From Hydrangea macrophylla (Eukaryota > Streptophyta > Magnoliopsida > Cornales > Hydrangeaceae): DNA of 64,000 bases. This document shows, piece after piece, positions 1 through 10,942 of the stretch. The notes below the pieces were generated by a model. It had not been told where the DNA came from. It searched no databases and was given only the letters and a program-made list of their open reading frames with translations. Every line of letters starts with the position of its first letter. The stretch's first letter is position 1. Both the position numbers and the translations under genes were made by a program. The DNA lies in contig CM066984.1 of the NCBI GenBank assembly GCA_033977485.1, positions 28,811,501 through 28,875,500 on the forward strand, written 5' to 3'.

Positions 1-180
1 TTACGTTCCCATACAGGCATTTGAAGAGAAAATAAACAATCGATACAACTCGCTTCTATATCTCGGAACATTATCACAGTCCATTACCGAAGTCTATTTC
101 GGAGTCCTAACTCCAATCAACAACACCAAAAAGGCTGTCACTATTGCACAACTAAATCACTTTGTACTTGCCAATTGTAA

Positions 181-290
181 CCAATCCCTCTTTCATTAAC
201 CAAACCATCCTACACTGATCAAACCATCTTTTACTGACCAAAACCATCTTGCACTGACTAAACCATTTTTCATTAACCAAAACACTTGTA
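181..290. repeat. Short degenerate ~20-bp tandem motif
   Basis: Four to five imperfect copies of a motif like ACCAAACCATC..CACTGA follow one another. They give rise to a minus-strand reading frame (152-376) that is only repeat-encoded. Function unknown. Confidence 0.5.
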
Positions 291-325
291 ACCTTCACTT
301 TGTCACGAAGAACCACCACTTCTCC

Positions 326-820
326 ATCACGAAGAACCGAAGCGTTTACGGAGTGCAAGAACATCCATTCCATCACTAAGAACCGAAAGGAGTCTTCACT
401 CTAAGAAATACCGTTTCATCATCACGAAGAACTGAAACGTTTACGGAGTGCAAGAACTTCCATTCCATCACTAAGAATCGAAAGGAGTCTTCACTCTAAG
501 AAATACCGTTTCATCATCACGAAGAACCGAAACGTTTACGGAGTGCAAGAACATCCATTCCATCACTAAAAACCGAAAGGAGTCTTCACTCTAAGAAATA
601 CCGTTTCATCATCACGAAGAACCAAAACGTTTACGGAGTGCAAGAACATCCATTCCATCACTAAGAACCGAAAGGAGTCTTCACTCTAAGAAATACCGTT
701 TCATCATCACGAAGAACCGAAACGTTTACGGAGTGCAAGAACATCCATTCCATCACTAAGAACTGAAAAGAGTCTTCACTCTAAGAAACACCACTTCACC
801 ATCACGAAGAACCGAAATGA
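326..820. repeat. 95-bp tandem repeat, five copies plus a partial one
   Basis: Copies begin with ATCACGAAGAAC at 326, 421, 516, 611, 706 and 801, exactly 95 bp apart. They differ by only a few substitutions, mostly C/T. The array lies in the unmatched part of the element 1 3' LTR, so it is either an LTR subrepeat or part of a flanking element. Confidence 0.93.
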
Positions 821-1432
821 TACACAACTTTCACATTCGTCAACCATACCCTTTTCTCACTATCCTGACCTCCGCTACCCAGATTACCTATCCGACAATT
901 ATCCTTAGCATAATCTGCATCTAACATAGCATAACTGACCCTTACGTTTTCCCGACCGCGCATTCGTCACTCATTTTGGAATTTAGTACATTAAAGGACT
1001 TCCGAATATACTTTCGAAGTTACATTTATACATCCGTCATTCTATTTTATGTCGTAATATACTTACAATGGAAACTTATCCAATCACTATCAATGCAATA
1101 ATAGTGCCGTACAACATACTTATAGCTTGGGTATGAACTCTCTATGGTCATCACACTATATTCATAACAACGGAAACCTAGCGTGTAGCTCGTGGATTTA
1201 ATATCAATAATATATAGATGAAGCCCTTAACATACTCATCTACTCGATAGCACTACCATAGCACAAGATATCCATAACCTCATAGGTACCGGTAAGTAAG
1301 CATCATTAATAAACACATCATACAAGTAGTTATACAATCTTCCAGGAATTAATTTTACTATGTCGACTGAATTGATATGATTTATTTGGGCATGATAAAT
1401 TGATTTGTAGATCAAACTCAAAACTAGAACAT

Positions 1433-1950
1433 TGTAGATAATTGGATTAGCTTCATGTACAAAAAAAATCTAGCTTCAATTACATTTTTGAGCTGCTCAA
1501 AATATTTATTTTACTTAGACATTTCTATATTTTCGGACTGCTCTATCCCAGATTTATAGAACTGCGTTGCATGTGCATTTCACCTATCAAGGATTCATTT
1601 TTAGACTAGGCTATAGAGGAGTTATTTGTATATAAATGAGTTAGCTTTCACCACAAAAAAACCTAGCATAATTCAGATTTTGGAGCTGCTGAAAACACTC
1701 ATTTTACTAAACTACATTCTGCTGGAGGTTTCTGTTTCTCAGATTTAAAGTACTTCGTTGTATGTACATTTCACCTATGAAGAAGTGATTTTCAAACTGA
1801 GATATAGAAGTGTTTTTTGTAGATAAATGAGTTATCTTTGTCCACAAAAAAACCTAGCCTCATTCCCATTTTTGAACTGCTCAAAACGTTCGTTTTACTA
1901 AACAACATTCTGCTGGAAGTTTCAGCTTCCCAGATTTGAAGATTTGATTT
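1433..1950. repeat. ~193-bp imperfect triplication inside the LTR
   Basis: Three diverged copies start near 1433, 1628 and 1819. Each begins TGTAGATAAA/TGTATATAAA, followed by a short A-run (ACAAAAAAA), a CTGCT..AAA block and a pyrimidine-rich block ending CACCTAT. The right-hand LTR keeps only the last one and a half units (7914 to about 8130). Confidence 0.6.
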
Positions 1951-2248
1951 GCATGTTGCATAGAACCTCAAAATACAACATCAAACTCTTACTAAACATT
2001 ACTACATCCTATATAGGTTCCAAAGTGAGTTAGAATACTCACTTAAACTTGAAATTGAGCTTGGGCTTTGGATTTGAGCTTAGGAAGCTTGAACACAACC
2101 TCAATGGTGGAGACTTCTTCCTAGTTCTTCTTCTCCATCTCCATGTATCTCTTATCTCTCCATGGAGTTCATCTCCTAGCTCTCTCTCTAACTCTATATG
2201 AAGATTTTCAAGGGACTAAGAGGGTGAAATGCATGGATGTAGGCATCC

Positions 2249-2257
2249 TTATATAAA
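2249..2257 (-). promoter_or_regulatory. Putative LTR TATA box
   Basis: Minus strand reads TTTATATAAG in both LTR copies (the other at 8465-8473). It lies upstream of the 5' leader, where an LTR promoter would act. Conservation is seen; function is inferred. Confidence 0.4.
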
Positions 2258-2677
2258 GAAAGGAAGGGATTATGTGTCACCATGCATGCTTGCATGCTAG
2301 GACACATGTCCAACATATGGACAAGTGTCAATGAGGTAGTGACAAGTGTCTAAGGGGGGTTGCATGTGCAACAAGTGGCCGATCATGTGGGCCCCACCTA
2401 GGATTTTGTACCACTACCTCGGTTTACGTGCAAACATTCTTGATATGCGTGTCAGTCTCGATTTACGTCCAAACGGGTGTTATTTTTAACGTCTGGGTTC
2501 GGTTACGGGACTAAGTTAATTCTAATTACGGTCGAGTCGGTGCAGTGATTATAGTTTAATTAGTAATTACATTACACTGATACAGTCACACAAATAAAAT
2601 AATAATGTAATAATAGACCAGATATAAAAATTCATAAAACTCGTATTATTGCACGTAGAGAAATTACAGGTATTACA

Positions 2678-2690
2678 TCTTCCACCACCT
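2678..2690 (-). other. Polypurine tract of element 1
   Basis: Minus strand AGGTGGTGGAAGA directly abuts the 3' LTR start TGTAATACC. This is the expected position for the primer of plus-strand DNA synthesis. Confidence 0.7.
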
Positions 2691-2723
2691 ATTACAGGAT
2701 TTTGTCCTCGAAATCTGAGCTAT

Positions 2724-3791
2724 CTAGGTACTAAAAAGAAAAGAAAATTTCTCTCTCATTTCCGATTCCAGCTCCCAAGAGGCTTCTCCTTCGTCATGGT
2801 GTTTCCACTGAATCTTTACCAGTGGAATCTCTTTGTTTCTCAACTTCTTAATTCCATGATCCATAATCTTTACAGGTCCTTCAATGAATGTAGCATTGTC
2901 ATTTACTTCGATATCTTTGAAGTCGATCTCGTGTGCCGGGTTATGAAGACATTTCCTTAGCATGCTTACATGGAATATGTTATGAACTCCCGACATCTTG
3001 GGTGGTAACGCCAATCTATAGGCGACTTTTCCTACGCGATTCAGAATTTTAAATGGTCCAATGTAGCGTGGCGATAGCTTTCCCTTCTTCTGTCTAAACC
3101 TTACCACACCTCGAACCGGGGAAACTTTCAGGTAAACATGATCTCCCACTTCAAATTCTAGGTCTCGACGTCGTTTATCTGCGTAGCTCTTGTATCTACT
3201 TTGTGCTGCCTTCATTATTTCCTTTATTGTATTGATTCCTTTATTGGTCTCCTGGACTAAGTCTGGTCCCAATAGTTTGCCATCCCCAATTTTAGCCCAA
3301 CACAAAGGTGATCGGCACGGCCTTCCGTATAGTGCTTCAAATGGTGCCATCCCTATGCTCGAATGAAAACTGTTGTTATAAGGAAACTCAACCAACGGTA
3401 AGTAAGTTTCCCACGAACTTTCGAAATCGACTACACAGGCTCGAAGCATGTCCTCCATTACTTGATTCGTCCTTTCTGTTTGTCCGTCAGTTTGTGGATG
3501 AAATGCAGAACTTAACTTCAGAGATGTTCCCATCGCTTTCTGAAGGCTCTCCCAAAATCCAGCGGTGAATCTCGAATCTCGATCTGATACTATTGACACC
3601 GGTACCCCATGTAACCGCACAACCTGTTGCAGATAAAGTCGACTCATCTTCTCAACAGGATAAGTCATATTATATGCAATAAAATGGGCTGATTTGGTCA
3701 GTCGATCAACAACTACCGAAATGGCATCATGGTTTTGCTGGGATCTTGGCAATCCCATAACAAAATCCATGGTGGTATGCTCCCATTTTTA
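2724..3791 (-). pseudogene. Integrase with C-terminal chromodomain (element 1)
   Basis: The frame is open for 348 codons from 3770 to 2724 and is in phase with the upstream RNase H segment across a TAA at 3789-3791, where a Trp codon is expected (VPE*KWEHTT). The catalytic D, D and E are all visible: Asp in TMDFVMGLP, Asp in VSDRDSRF and Glu in TDGQTERTNQ. The C-terminus (KIQWKHHDEGEASWELE) resembles the chromodomain that guides chromoviruses to histone-marked chromatin. Integrase would insert the cDNA in the nucleus. This is the best preserved domain of the element; only upstream stops prevent its production as part of a polyprotein. Confidence 0.9.
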
Positions 3792-4637
3792 TTCTGGGAC
3801 TGGTAGAGGTTGTAGTAATCTTGGAGGTCGTTGGTGTTCCGCCTTGGCTTGCTGGAAAGTAGGGCATTTTGCTACATATTCTGTGACTTCTCTCTTCATG
3901 CCTTCCCACCAAAAGTTCCTTTTCAAGTCTTTGTACATCTTGGTTCCGCCGGGGTGTATAGTCATCCTTGACTTGTGGGCTTCATTCAAAATGTCTTTCC
4001 TCAAATTATCCGTGTTGGGTACACATAACCTGTCCTTACATCTGAATGCCCTGTCTGTTCCAATATTCCATTCAGTCGGATCCTTTGCTTTAGCCTTCTC
4101 AAACCATTTCCTCAATCCTTCATCCTTCTTTTGAGCTTCGAGTATTCGGTTAATGAGGGTTGGCTGCACCATAAGACATCCAAAAGGTCGTCCAATACCT
4201 AGTCTTGTAGTCTGAAAGTCAAATTCCGTTAAAGCTTCTAAGGCTTTCCATTCCCTGATTAAAAGTGAGGCGATTAACCTTTGGGGTTTTCTGCTTAGAG
4301 CATCTGCGACTACATTTGCCTTACCGGGGTGGTATTGCAAATTAAAGTCGTAGTCCTTAAGTAGCTCCATCCAACGTCGTTGTCTCATGTTTAAATCCTT
4401 TTGAGAGAACAGGTATTTCAAGCTTTTGTGATCGCTAAACAAGTCGAACTTCTCTCCGTAGAGATAGTGCCTCCAAATTTTGAGTGCAAAGACAATTGCA
4501 GCCAATTCCAGATCGTGCGTAGGGTAGTTTAATTCATGTGGCTTTAATTGCCTAGATCCATAAGCGATCACCTGACCATTCTGCATGAGTACACATCCTA
4601 GTCCTTGATATGAAGCGTCATTGTAGATAGTGTACTA
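3789..4637 (-). pseudogene. RNase H and integrase zinc-binding region (element 1)
   Basis: An open stretch from 4586 to 3789 carries the RNase H C-terminal part ([15 protein letters not shown], then [17 protein letters not shown]). It ends in the integrase HHCC zinc-binding segment ([17 protein letters not shown]...CPTFQQ), where the second Cys pair has drifted. It is in the same phase as RT but separated from it by a TAG at 4635-4637, in the expected GEPYTIY context (now GE*YTIY). RNase H degrades the RNA template in RNA/DNA hybrids. Confidence 0.88.
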
Positions 4638-5610
4638 TTCACCACTCTTGGGTATGGCTAGCACTGGCGCTGAGGTCAACCTCTCCTTTAATTCCTGAAA
4701 GGCACGTTCGTGCTTGTCCTTCCACTCAAACTTTGAATCCTTCTTTGTTAGTCCGGTTAAAGGAGACGCAATCCTTGAGAAACCTTCCACGAATCTCCTA
4801 TAGTATCCAGCCAATCCAAGGAAACTTCGTACTTCTGATGCGTTGGTTGGTCTATTCCAACTAGAAACTGCGTCTGTCTTGGTTGAGTCCACCGAAATTC
4901 CATTCTGTGAGACTACATGTCCCAAGAATTTGACCTCATTCAGCCAAAACTCACACTTACTGAACTTAGCATAGAGACGATTTTCTCTAAGTGTCTGAAG
5001 TGCAATCTTTACATGCTTCTCGTGTTCTTCATCACTCTTTGAATAAATAAGGATGTCGTCAATAAACACGATGATGAATTGATCCAAGAAGGGTCTGAAC
5101 ACCCGATTCATCAAATCTATGAATACCGTCGGGGCATTAGTTAATCCAAAAGGCATAACTAAGAACTTGTAGTGCCCATATCTTGTTCTGAAAGCTGTTT
5201 TCGATATATCTTCCGGCCTGACAAGTAACTAATGGTACCTAGATCGTAAGTCAATCTTCGAAAAGGTCATCGCTCCTTGTAGTTGATCGAACAAATCATC
5301 TATCCTGGGAAGCAGGTACTTGTTCTTAATAGTAACCTTATTCAACTCTCTGTAGTCGATACAGAGTCGAAGATTTCCATCCTTCTTTCTAACAAATAGA
5401 ACCGGTGCTCCCCAAGGTGACGTGCTTGGTCTAATAAATCCAAGATCTTCTAACTCTTGTACTTGCTTCTTCAACTCCAGCATTTCTGTTGGGGCCATAC
5501 GATAAGGAGCCTTTGGATATCGGGGTCATTTCGGGTATCAACTCAATACGAAAGTCGATCTCGCGCTTTGGTGGTAATCCAGAAATGTCCTGAAAGACAT
5601 CCTCATAGTC
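4635..5610 (-). pseudogene. Reverse transcriptase (element 1)
   Basis: Two in-phase pieces (5498-5229 and 5156-4635) form the RT domain, interrupted by a TAG at 5229-5231 where Gln is expected ([14 protein letters not shown]). The fingers motif [13 protein letters not shown], the LCIDYRELN block, MPFGLTNAP and the catalytic FIDDILIYS are present; the usual YVDD is FIDD, as in many chromoviruses. A one-base indel near 5509 ([12 protein letters not shown]) puts RT in a different frame from the protease. Activity is not expected. Confidence 0.9.
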
Positions 5611-6120
5611 TCAGACTATCGAAATCCGAGCGATCGTCAAATCTGCGCCTGTAGTTTCCATAGCGGCTAAACGACTTGTAAGAAAGGCGTCACTAGTAGG
5701 GTTGCATTGAAAACTAAACGGTGCACTTCCAGGTACTGAAAATATGATCGACCTACCAGCACAATCTAACTTTGCATAATACTTAGTAAGCCAGTCAAAT
5801 CCTAAGATTATGTCGAATTCCTTCATTGACAGAACAATTAAGTCTGCATGTAGGTTCCTATCCTCCAATGTCAAAGTGCAGTCCTTGCACACCTTTCCTA
5901 GCTTCACGGTCACTCCCAAAGGTGATACCGCGTTCAGGGCTACCTCAAGTGCTTGGGGTACTAAACCCAATCGTCGTACAATCTCAAAGGCAATAAACGA
6001 ATTTGTAGCACCTGTATCAAAAAGTACTTTAACTCGACTAGCATATAATGAGAGTGTACCTTCCAAGTTCTGTTGTTCCTTTTCATCATAACCAACTGCC
6101 TCAGGTATGATAGCATTGAG
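5611..6120 (-). pseudogene. Aspartic protease (element 1)
   Basis: The retropepsin active site is intact: VLFDTGATNSFI. It is followed by the second conserved block, DIILGFDWL. The domain is in the same frame as gag, separated by a TGA at 6121-6123, and ends at a TGA at 5611-5613. Beyond that the frame continues recognisably (YEDVFQDISGLPPKREIDF) to the frameshift near 5509. The protease would cleave the Gag-Pol polyprotein inside the particle. Confidence 0.87.
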
Positions 6121-7203
6121 TCAAGCCATACCAGCTTGGCCTCGAGTAGTAGGTCCATGATAGTTTCCTTTTGGTGCCTTGTATTCCCTGCTTATATGTC
6201 CTTTCTTGCCGCAGTTGTAACAGACAACATTAATTCGATTATTGTCCTTGGGGGCTACGCAGTCTTGAACCATGTGTCCGGGGATCCCACATTTGAAGCA
6301 TCTGCCGTTGTTGTTCCCGGTGGCAGTGGTTGGTACTTGTGGTGCAGGAGGAAATGCGCTCTTATCTCGAGGAAAGATGGGTCCTGGTTTCTTGTCGCTA
6401 TTCCATGGACGCTTATTTCCTTGGAAACGAGCCAAAGATCTTCCTCCTGATCCGCTCCTTGGCGGGGGCGGTCGGTGTACCATTTGTTTTGAGCCTTGGC
6501 AACCATCTCTTTCCAAACCTGCTGCTAACCTGACCAAAACCTCAAAAGTTTGATTCAGGTGTCCCAATGTTAGATGCCGGAGGTGCGGATTGAGTCCTCG
6601 GTGAAACTTCTTGATCTTCTTTTGAGGAGTGTCAATCATGTGAGGGGCAAAGCGGGACAGGCGTTCGAATTGTGTCGTGTACTCTCTTACACTCCTATTT
6701 CCTTGTGTCAAATCGATGAATTCTTTCTCTTTCTGGTCCTTTTCATCGTCGGGGAAATACTTCTCCAAAAACTTCTCCCGAAAGGTAGTCCATGTCATCC
6801 TCCTTGAAGCTTCTACTCCAATAGTTACTCGCTCGGCTTCCCACCAATCGGCTACCGCATAAGTGAGTTGGAAAGTGGTGAGACGACGCTTCTCTGTCTC
6901 GGGGCATTCGATTGATTCAAAGATACGATCCATATCCCTTAGCCATTGCTCTGCTTGCCAGGATTCACCGTTGTCGTCGAACCTATCAGGACGCAAAGCC
7001 CTAAATCCTTCCATTAATCTGTCGCGTGTCTGAGGTGGTGGTCTTTGGCGATTGTCGTTGTTGTTGTTGTTTCCATTACCGTGGTTGTTGTCTATTTGGT
7101 CTAGACGCTATAGAAATGCGCCAAAGATTCCAGTAGGATCGATTCCTTCAGGAATAGGATCTGGTGATCCTCCATTACGATTTCTTCTTCGTCTTCCCGC
7201 CAT
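6121..7203 (-). pseudogene. Gag (capsid/nucleocapsid) of element 1
   Basis: A 297-codon frame from 7014 holds the retrotransposon Gag core (WLRDMDRIFESIECPE, FREKFLEKYFPDDEKDQK). Two CCHC knuckles follow: CFKCGIPGHMVQDC, intact, and CYNCGKKGHISREY, whose last Cys is now Tyr. The likely original start is the ATG at 7203-7201 (MAGRRRRNRNGGSPDPIPEG), in the same frame but cut by a TAG at 7108-7110. The frame ends at a TGA at 6121-6123. Gag would form the cytoplasmic particle and bind the RNA genome. Confidence 0.88.
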
Positions 7204-7665
7204 TGTGCTTGTGTGCTTATGTACCTACATGAATATCTATCGGTTACTCTCCAATCCTAAACAGGGATACGAGATACAAATGGCTGAATGTATAGATAGC
7301 AATTCTAATATAAGTACATAATATATCAAGTATTCACATTATCATGCAAAGCATCATACAAAAGAAATAAGCCTTTAATGATAACTTAAAATATTTTCAT
7401 AGTACAACACAGCTACAAAGAAAACATTTACATAGAAAAGGCGTACACGTTACTACTAACACGTGTCACAAGCCTGAATACAGCTATATACACAAAAGAT
7501 GGGCTACTAGCCCTATTACAAGTAAAGCTCTAGATATTGGGAATCATATCCCAAAAGTCTTCCACATCCATCCGGGATGTAATAAGGTACCATGCTAATA
7601 ACAAAACTATCTTAAGGTTCATATCTTAAGTGTGTAGGACAATCGGTGCACACTTCTTAACCTAA

Positions 7666-7678
7666 GGCTCTGATACCA
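7666..7678 (-). other. Primer binding site, initiator Met tRNA type (element 1)
   Basis: Minus strand TGGTATCAGAGCC, eight bases inside the 5' LTR border at 7687, matches the 3' end complement of plant initiator tRNA-Met, the usual minus-strand primer for chromoviruses and copia elements. Confidence 0.88.
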
Positions 7679-7686
7679 AAAATCCC

Positions 7687-8894
7687 TGTCACGCCCCGGC
7701 GTAGCCAAAATAGGGAAAAATTTTGAATTTTCCATCTTGGACCCTGAGGCACGTGACTGGTTGCATTACCGAATTGTCCTCACCAAATGCTAATAATAAA
7801 CAACATAACTAAAGGGATAAAACCAACAGCAGCTAACAAGGATATATTATAATAAGAGGCCACAATACTAGTTAACTATTACATCATGGTAGATACATCA
7901 GAGTCTTATGGCCACTCATTTTACTAAACTACATTCTGCTGGAGGTTTCTGTTTCTCAAATTTAAAGTACTTCGTTGCATGTACATTTTACCTATGAAGA
8001 AGTGATTTTCAAACTGAGCTATATAAGAGTTATTTGTAGATAAATGAGTTATCTTTATCCACAAAAAAATCTAGCCTTATTCCCATTTTTGAACTGCTCA
8101 AAACGTTCGTTTTACTAAACAACATTCTACTAGAAGTTTCAGCTTCCCAGATTTGAAGATTTGATTTGCATGTTGCATAGAACCTCAAAATACAACATCA
8201 AACTCTTGATAAACATTACTACATACTATATAGGTTCTAAAGTGAGTTAGAATACTCACTTAAACTTGAAATTGAGCTTGGGCTTTGGATTTGAGCTTAG
8301 GAAGCTTGAACACAACCTCAATGGTGGAGACTTCTTCCTAGTTCTTCTTCTCCATCTCCATGTATCTCTTATCTCTCCATGGAGTTCATCTCCTAGCTCT
8401 CTCTCTAACTCTATATGAAGATTTTCAAGTGACTAAGAGGGTGAAATGCATGGATGTAGGCATCCTTATATAAAGAAAGGAAGGGATTATGTGTCACCAT
8501 GCATGCTTGCATGCTAGGACACATGTCCAACATATGGACAAGTGTTAGTGAGGTAGTGACAAGTGTCTAAGGGGGGTTGCATGTGCAACAAGTGGCCGAT
8601 CATGTGGGCCTCACCTAGGATTTTGTGCCACTACATCGATTTGTGTGCAAACATTCTTGATATGCGTGTCAGTCTCGATTTACGTCCAAACGGGTGTTGT
8701 TTCTAACGTCCGGGTTCGGTTACGGGACTAAGTTAATTCTAATTATGGTCGAGTCGGTGCAATGATTATAGTCTAATTAGTAATTACATTACACTGATAC
8801 AGTCACACAAATAAAATAATAATGTAATAATAGACCAGATATAGAAATTCATAAAACTCGTATTATTACACGTAGAGAAATTACAGGTATTACA
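7687..8894 (-). mobile_element. 5' LTR of element 1 (right-hand copy, internally deleted)
   Basis: It begins TGTCACGCCCC at 7687 and ends GGTATTACA at 8894 (plus-strand view), giving TG..CA termini. Positions 7914-8894 match 1699-2677. Positions 7687-7913 have no match in the left copy within this window, and the join at 7913/7914 falls at a short CACTC shared by both, so an internal LTR deletion is likely. The flank after 8894 begins AATTG; the matching duplication cannot be checked. Confidence 0.85.
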
Positions 8895-9610
8895 AATTGA
8901 TTTACATAAATTTAGGGGATGTTTCCTAAGTGATTTAGGAAATTGCTTGCTCCTTCCATTTAGTCTTCTAACTGATCTAGGAAACTGCCTGGAGGCCTAC
9001 TGGCCAAGCAACCATGCCTACTGGGGGTGTGCCCATATGGGGTCTATCTGGAAAGAACGACCGGGCTTACGGCCACCCCGAGCGGTTTTGTGTTACAGCT
9101 CGGGTTACTGTGTAGTCAATCCAAATTCAAGATGACTTGGCTTCTCTAGGCTGAGTTGACGAGACTTGACTTTGACCTGATATTTTTGTGCATATCATTT
9201 ATAAAAACAATTTTTAATTGCTTCTATAATTTTGATTTATTTTTATTGTTCTTAGTTTAATAAAATCAAAATCAAAATCCGTTTTCCTTAATTAACTAAA
9301 TTTATGTTTTAAAATTAAAGTACTTTAGTAATTCAATCTCTGTGGGTTCGACCTTTACTTTCAGTACTACAAATCTTTAGAAAAGTATAGTATACTTTTT
9401 ATCTTGATTCGAACGGGATCAACTGTGAACTAGGTTTCAAATTAAAAGGAACTGATGATCACGAACTCCCGTGTGTGAATCATTTCCATACACCTAGATA
9501 AACTACAATTCAACTTTAGGATAGTTCAATACACTACTCATGTACTGAAATGATATAGGTATACCCAGAATATGTAATAACTATCAATAATAATTCAATT
9601 TATTAACAAC
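8895..9610. other. Unassigned AT-rich interval between elements
   Basis: I see no coding domain here. About 9340-9375 (CTGTGGGTTCGACC, then TACTAC) resembles, in the opposite orientation, a motif in the element G LTR (GGTCGATCCCACAGG near 30178). It may therefore be an LTR remnant of a related family. The first 250 bases hold a GC-richer block (8980-9110) that gives a short meaningless ORF. Confidence 0.4.
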
Positions 9611-9615
9611 AAAAT

Positions 9616-10465
9616 ATGTTAACAAGTGGCTTTAAGGGCATACAATCCCAACAAAGATGTGGTATTTTCTTGTCTTACATCATTTTCAACTGTTGGAGGA
9701 ATAGAGAGCTCTCCATCTATTTCTATCAGATGTATCTTTCGTTTAGCTTTATGGTTCATGATATAATCATCCTCCAAGAAAATGGCATTTGTACTAACAA
9801 AAGCTTTCTGTTCTTTCAGATCAAAAAAATACCATCCATAGGTACCCTTTAGATACGCTATAAAGTAACATACTTCCGATCATGATTCTAATTTGCTCAT
9901 CTTTCCTTTCAGTACATGTACTGGATACCCCTTGCTTCTAATCCACATCTCCTGTGGTGTCTTAGGAACAGATTTGCTTGGAACTAGGTTTAGTATGTAC
10001 ATAGCGGTTTTCAAAGCATAATCCCAAAGAAATAATTGCAACTCTGAATAACTCACCATCGACCTAGTCATCTCTAAAAGAGTCTGGTTCCTTCTCTCTA
10101 CTATACCTTTCTGTTGAGGTGTACCAGGTATAGTTAATTGTGATAGAATCCCATTCTGTACGAGGTAATCAATAAACTTATTAGAGAGGTACTCGCCACC
10201 TCGATAAGATCGAATGACCTTGATATGTGTATCTAATTACTTTTCCACTTTAGCCTTAAGCGCTTTGAACTTTTCAAATGCTTCAGACTTGTGCTGCATT
10301 AGGTACACATATCCATGTCTAGAGTGGTCATCAATAATTGTAATGAAATACTTATAACTACCCTGAGTTCTAATATTTATTGGACCATACACATCAGTAT
10401 AAACTAATTCTAATAATGCATTGGTCCTGTTGCCCTTTGTGGGAAAAGGAATTTTCATCATTTTA
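9616..10465 (-). pseudogene. Ty1/copia integrase (core and C-terminal part)
   Basis: Read from right to left, 10461-10237 gives the first catalytic Asp context (LLELVYTDVYGPI) and IIDDHSRHGYVYLM. About 10110-10075 gives the Glu context [13 protein letters not shown]. 10071-9880 gives [16 protein letters not shown] and [12 protein letters not shown], a hallmark of copia integrases. 9860-9616 gives GWYFFDLKEQKAFVSTNAIF, the integrase C-terminal block. Stops and frameshifts separate the pieces. The recognisable catalytic residues are retained, but the reading frame is lost. Confidence 0.85.
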
Positions 10466-10469
10466 CCTT

Positions 10470-10942
10470 CTATATATATTCACAGATTTCCATTGATTCG
10501 AGAACCAAATCACCTAAGGTCCCTTCTTTGACTAGTCTGCCAATCCTGTTTAAATTGATATGACCTAGCCTCATGTGCCAAAGCCTTGTTAGGTTAGTGG
10601 AAGGTTCCTTTCTTTTAGATGGTATAGTTGCCACTGAGATATTAAGTTCCACATTAGAATCTTTAGAAATATTTAGAGTAATCACACATACAAACCATTT
10701 GACTTAATATCAGAACACACAAAAGAACCATTTCTTTTTATCACAACTTCAGTTCTAAAAGAGAAATAATAATTTTTATTCGAAAGTTCTAAAACTGAAA
10801 TTAAATAATGTCTCATTAAAGGGACATAAAGTACATCTGATAAAATCAATGTCTTATTGTCTAGAAATTCTAAAACTACTACTCTTATAGCAACCACATA
10901 AATGGTTACGCTAGAACCTAGAGTAAACACAATCTCCCCATC
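10470..10942 (-). pseudogene. Ty1/copia protease tail and GAG-pre-integrase zinc region
   Basis: 10685-10470 encodes LWHMRLGHINLNRIGRL followed by a Cys (MEICEYI), the His-His/Cys segment in front of copia integrases; the second Cys is not evident. 10930-10682 encodes the protease C-terminal half (LSDVLYVPLMRHYLISV). The catalytic Asp part of the protease is missing because the sequence switches to a gypsy pol near 10942. Confidence 0.8.

Larger units (their letters stand above)
1..2677 (-). mobile_element. 3' LTR of element 1 (left-hand copy, cut by window edge)
   Basis: The right border is firm: the sequence ends in GGTATTACA at 2677, next to the polypurine tract. Positions 1699-2677 match 7914-8894 of the other LTR with only scattered substitutions. 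Positions 1-1698 have no counterpart in the right-hand LTR, which looks internally deleted, and no TGTCACGCCCC start is seen here, so the LTR probably begins left of the window. That extension is inference. A TATA-like motif on the minus strand lies at about 2249-2257 (TTTATATAAG), matching 8465-8473 in the other copy. Confidence 0.65.
1..8894 (-). mobile_element. Element 1: Ty3/gypsy chromovirus (Tekay-like), near complete, decayed
   Basis: On the minus strand the order is 5' LTR (7687-8894), primer site (7666-7678), gag, protease, RT, RNase H, integrase with chromodomain, polypurine tract (2678-2690) and 3' LTR (ending at 2677). Protease before RT and integrase after RNase H is the Ty3/gypsy order. 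The C-terminal chromodomain-like segment places it among chromoviruses; Tekay is my best guess from the LTR ends (TGTAATACC...GGGCGTGACA) and the Met-type primer site. The coding frame is broken by about six stops and one frameshift, so it is not autonomous. The left end lies outside the window or was not found. Confidence 0.88.
9611..10942 (-). mobile_element. Truncated Ty1/copia pol remnant
   Basis: Only the span from the protease/integrase junction to the integrase C-terminus is left, on the minus strand and in several broken frames. No LTR, RT or RNase H of this element is present. The right end joins the Tat-type pol abruptly near 10942; the left end fades into AT-rich sequence near 9611. 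Confidence 0.83.

Noticed and set aside
152..376. 74-codon minus-strand ORF at the left edge
   Set aside because: It is a translation of the short tandem repeats; no domain, and the neighbouring repeat copies give similar frames.
326..820. 95-bp array as a CRISPR array
   Set aside because: The whole unit is repeated with no unique spacers; period and host context (plant LTR) do not fit.
2649..2960. Plus-strand ORF over the chromodomain
   Set aside because: Shadow of the minus-strand integrase; no plant protein features of its own.
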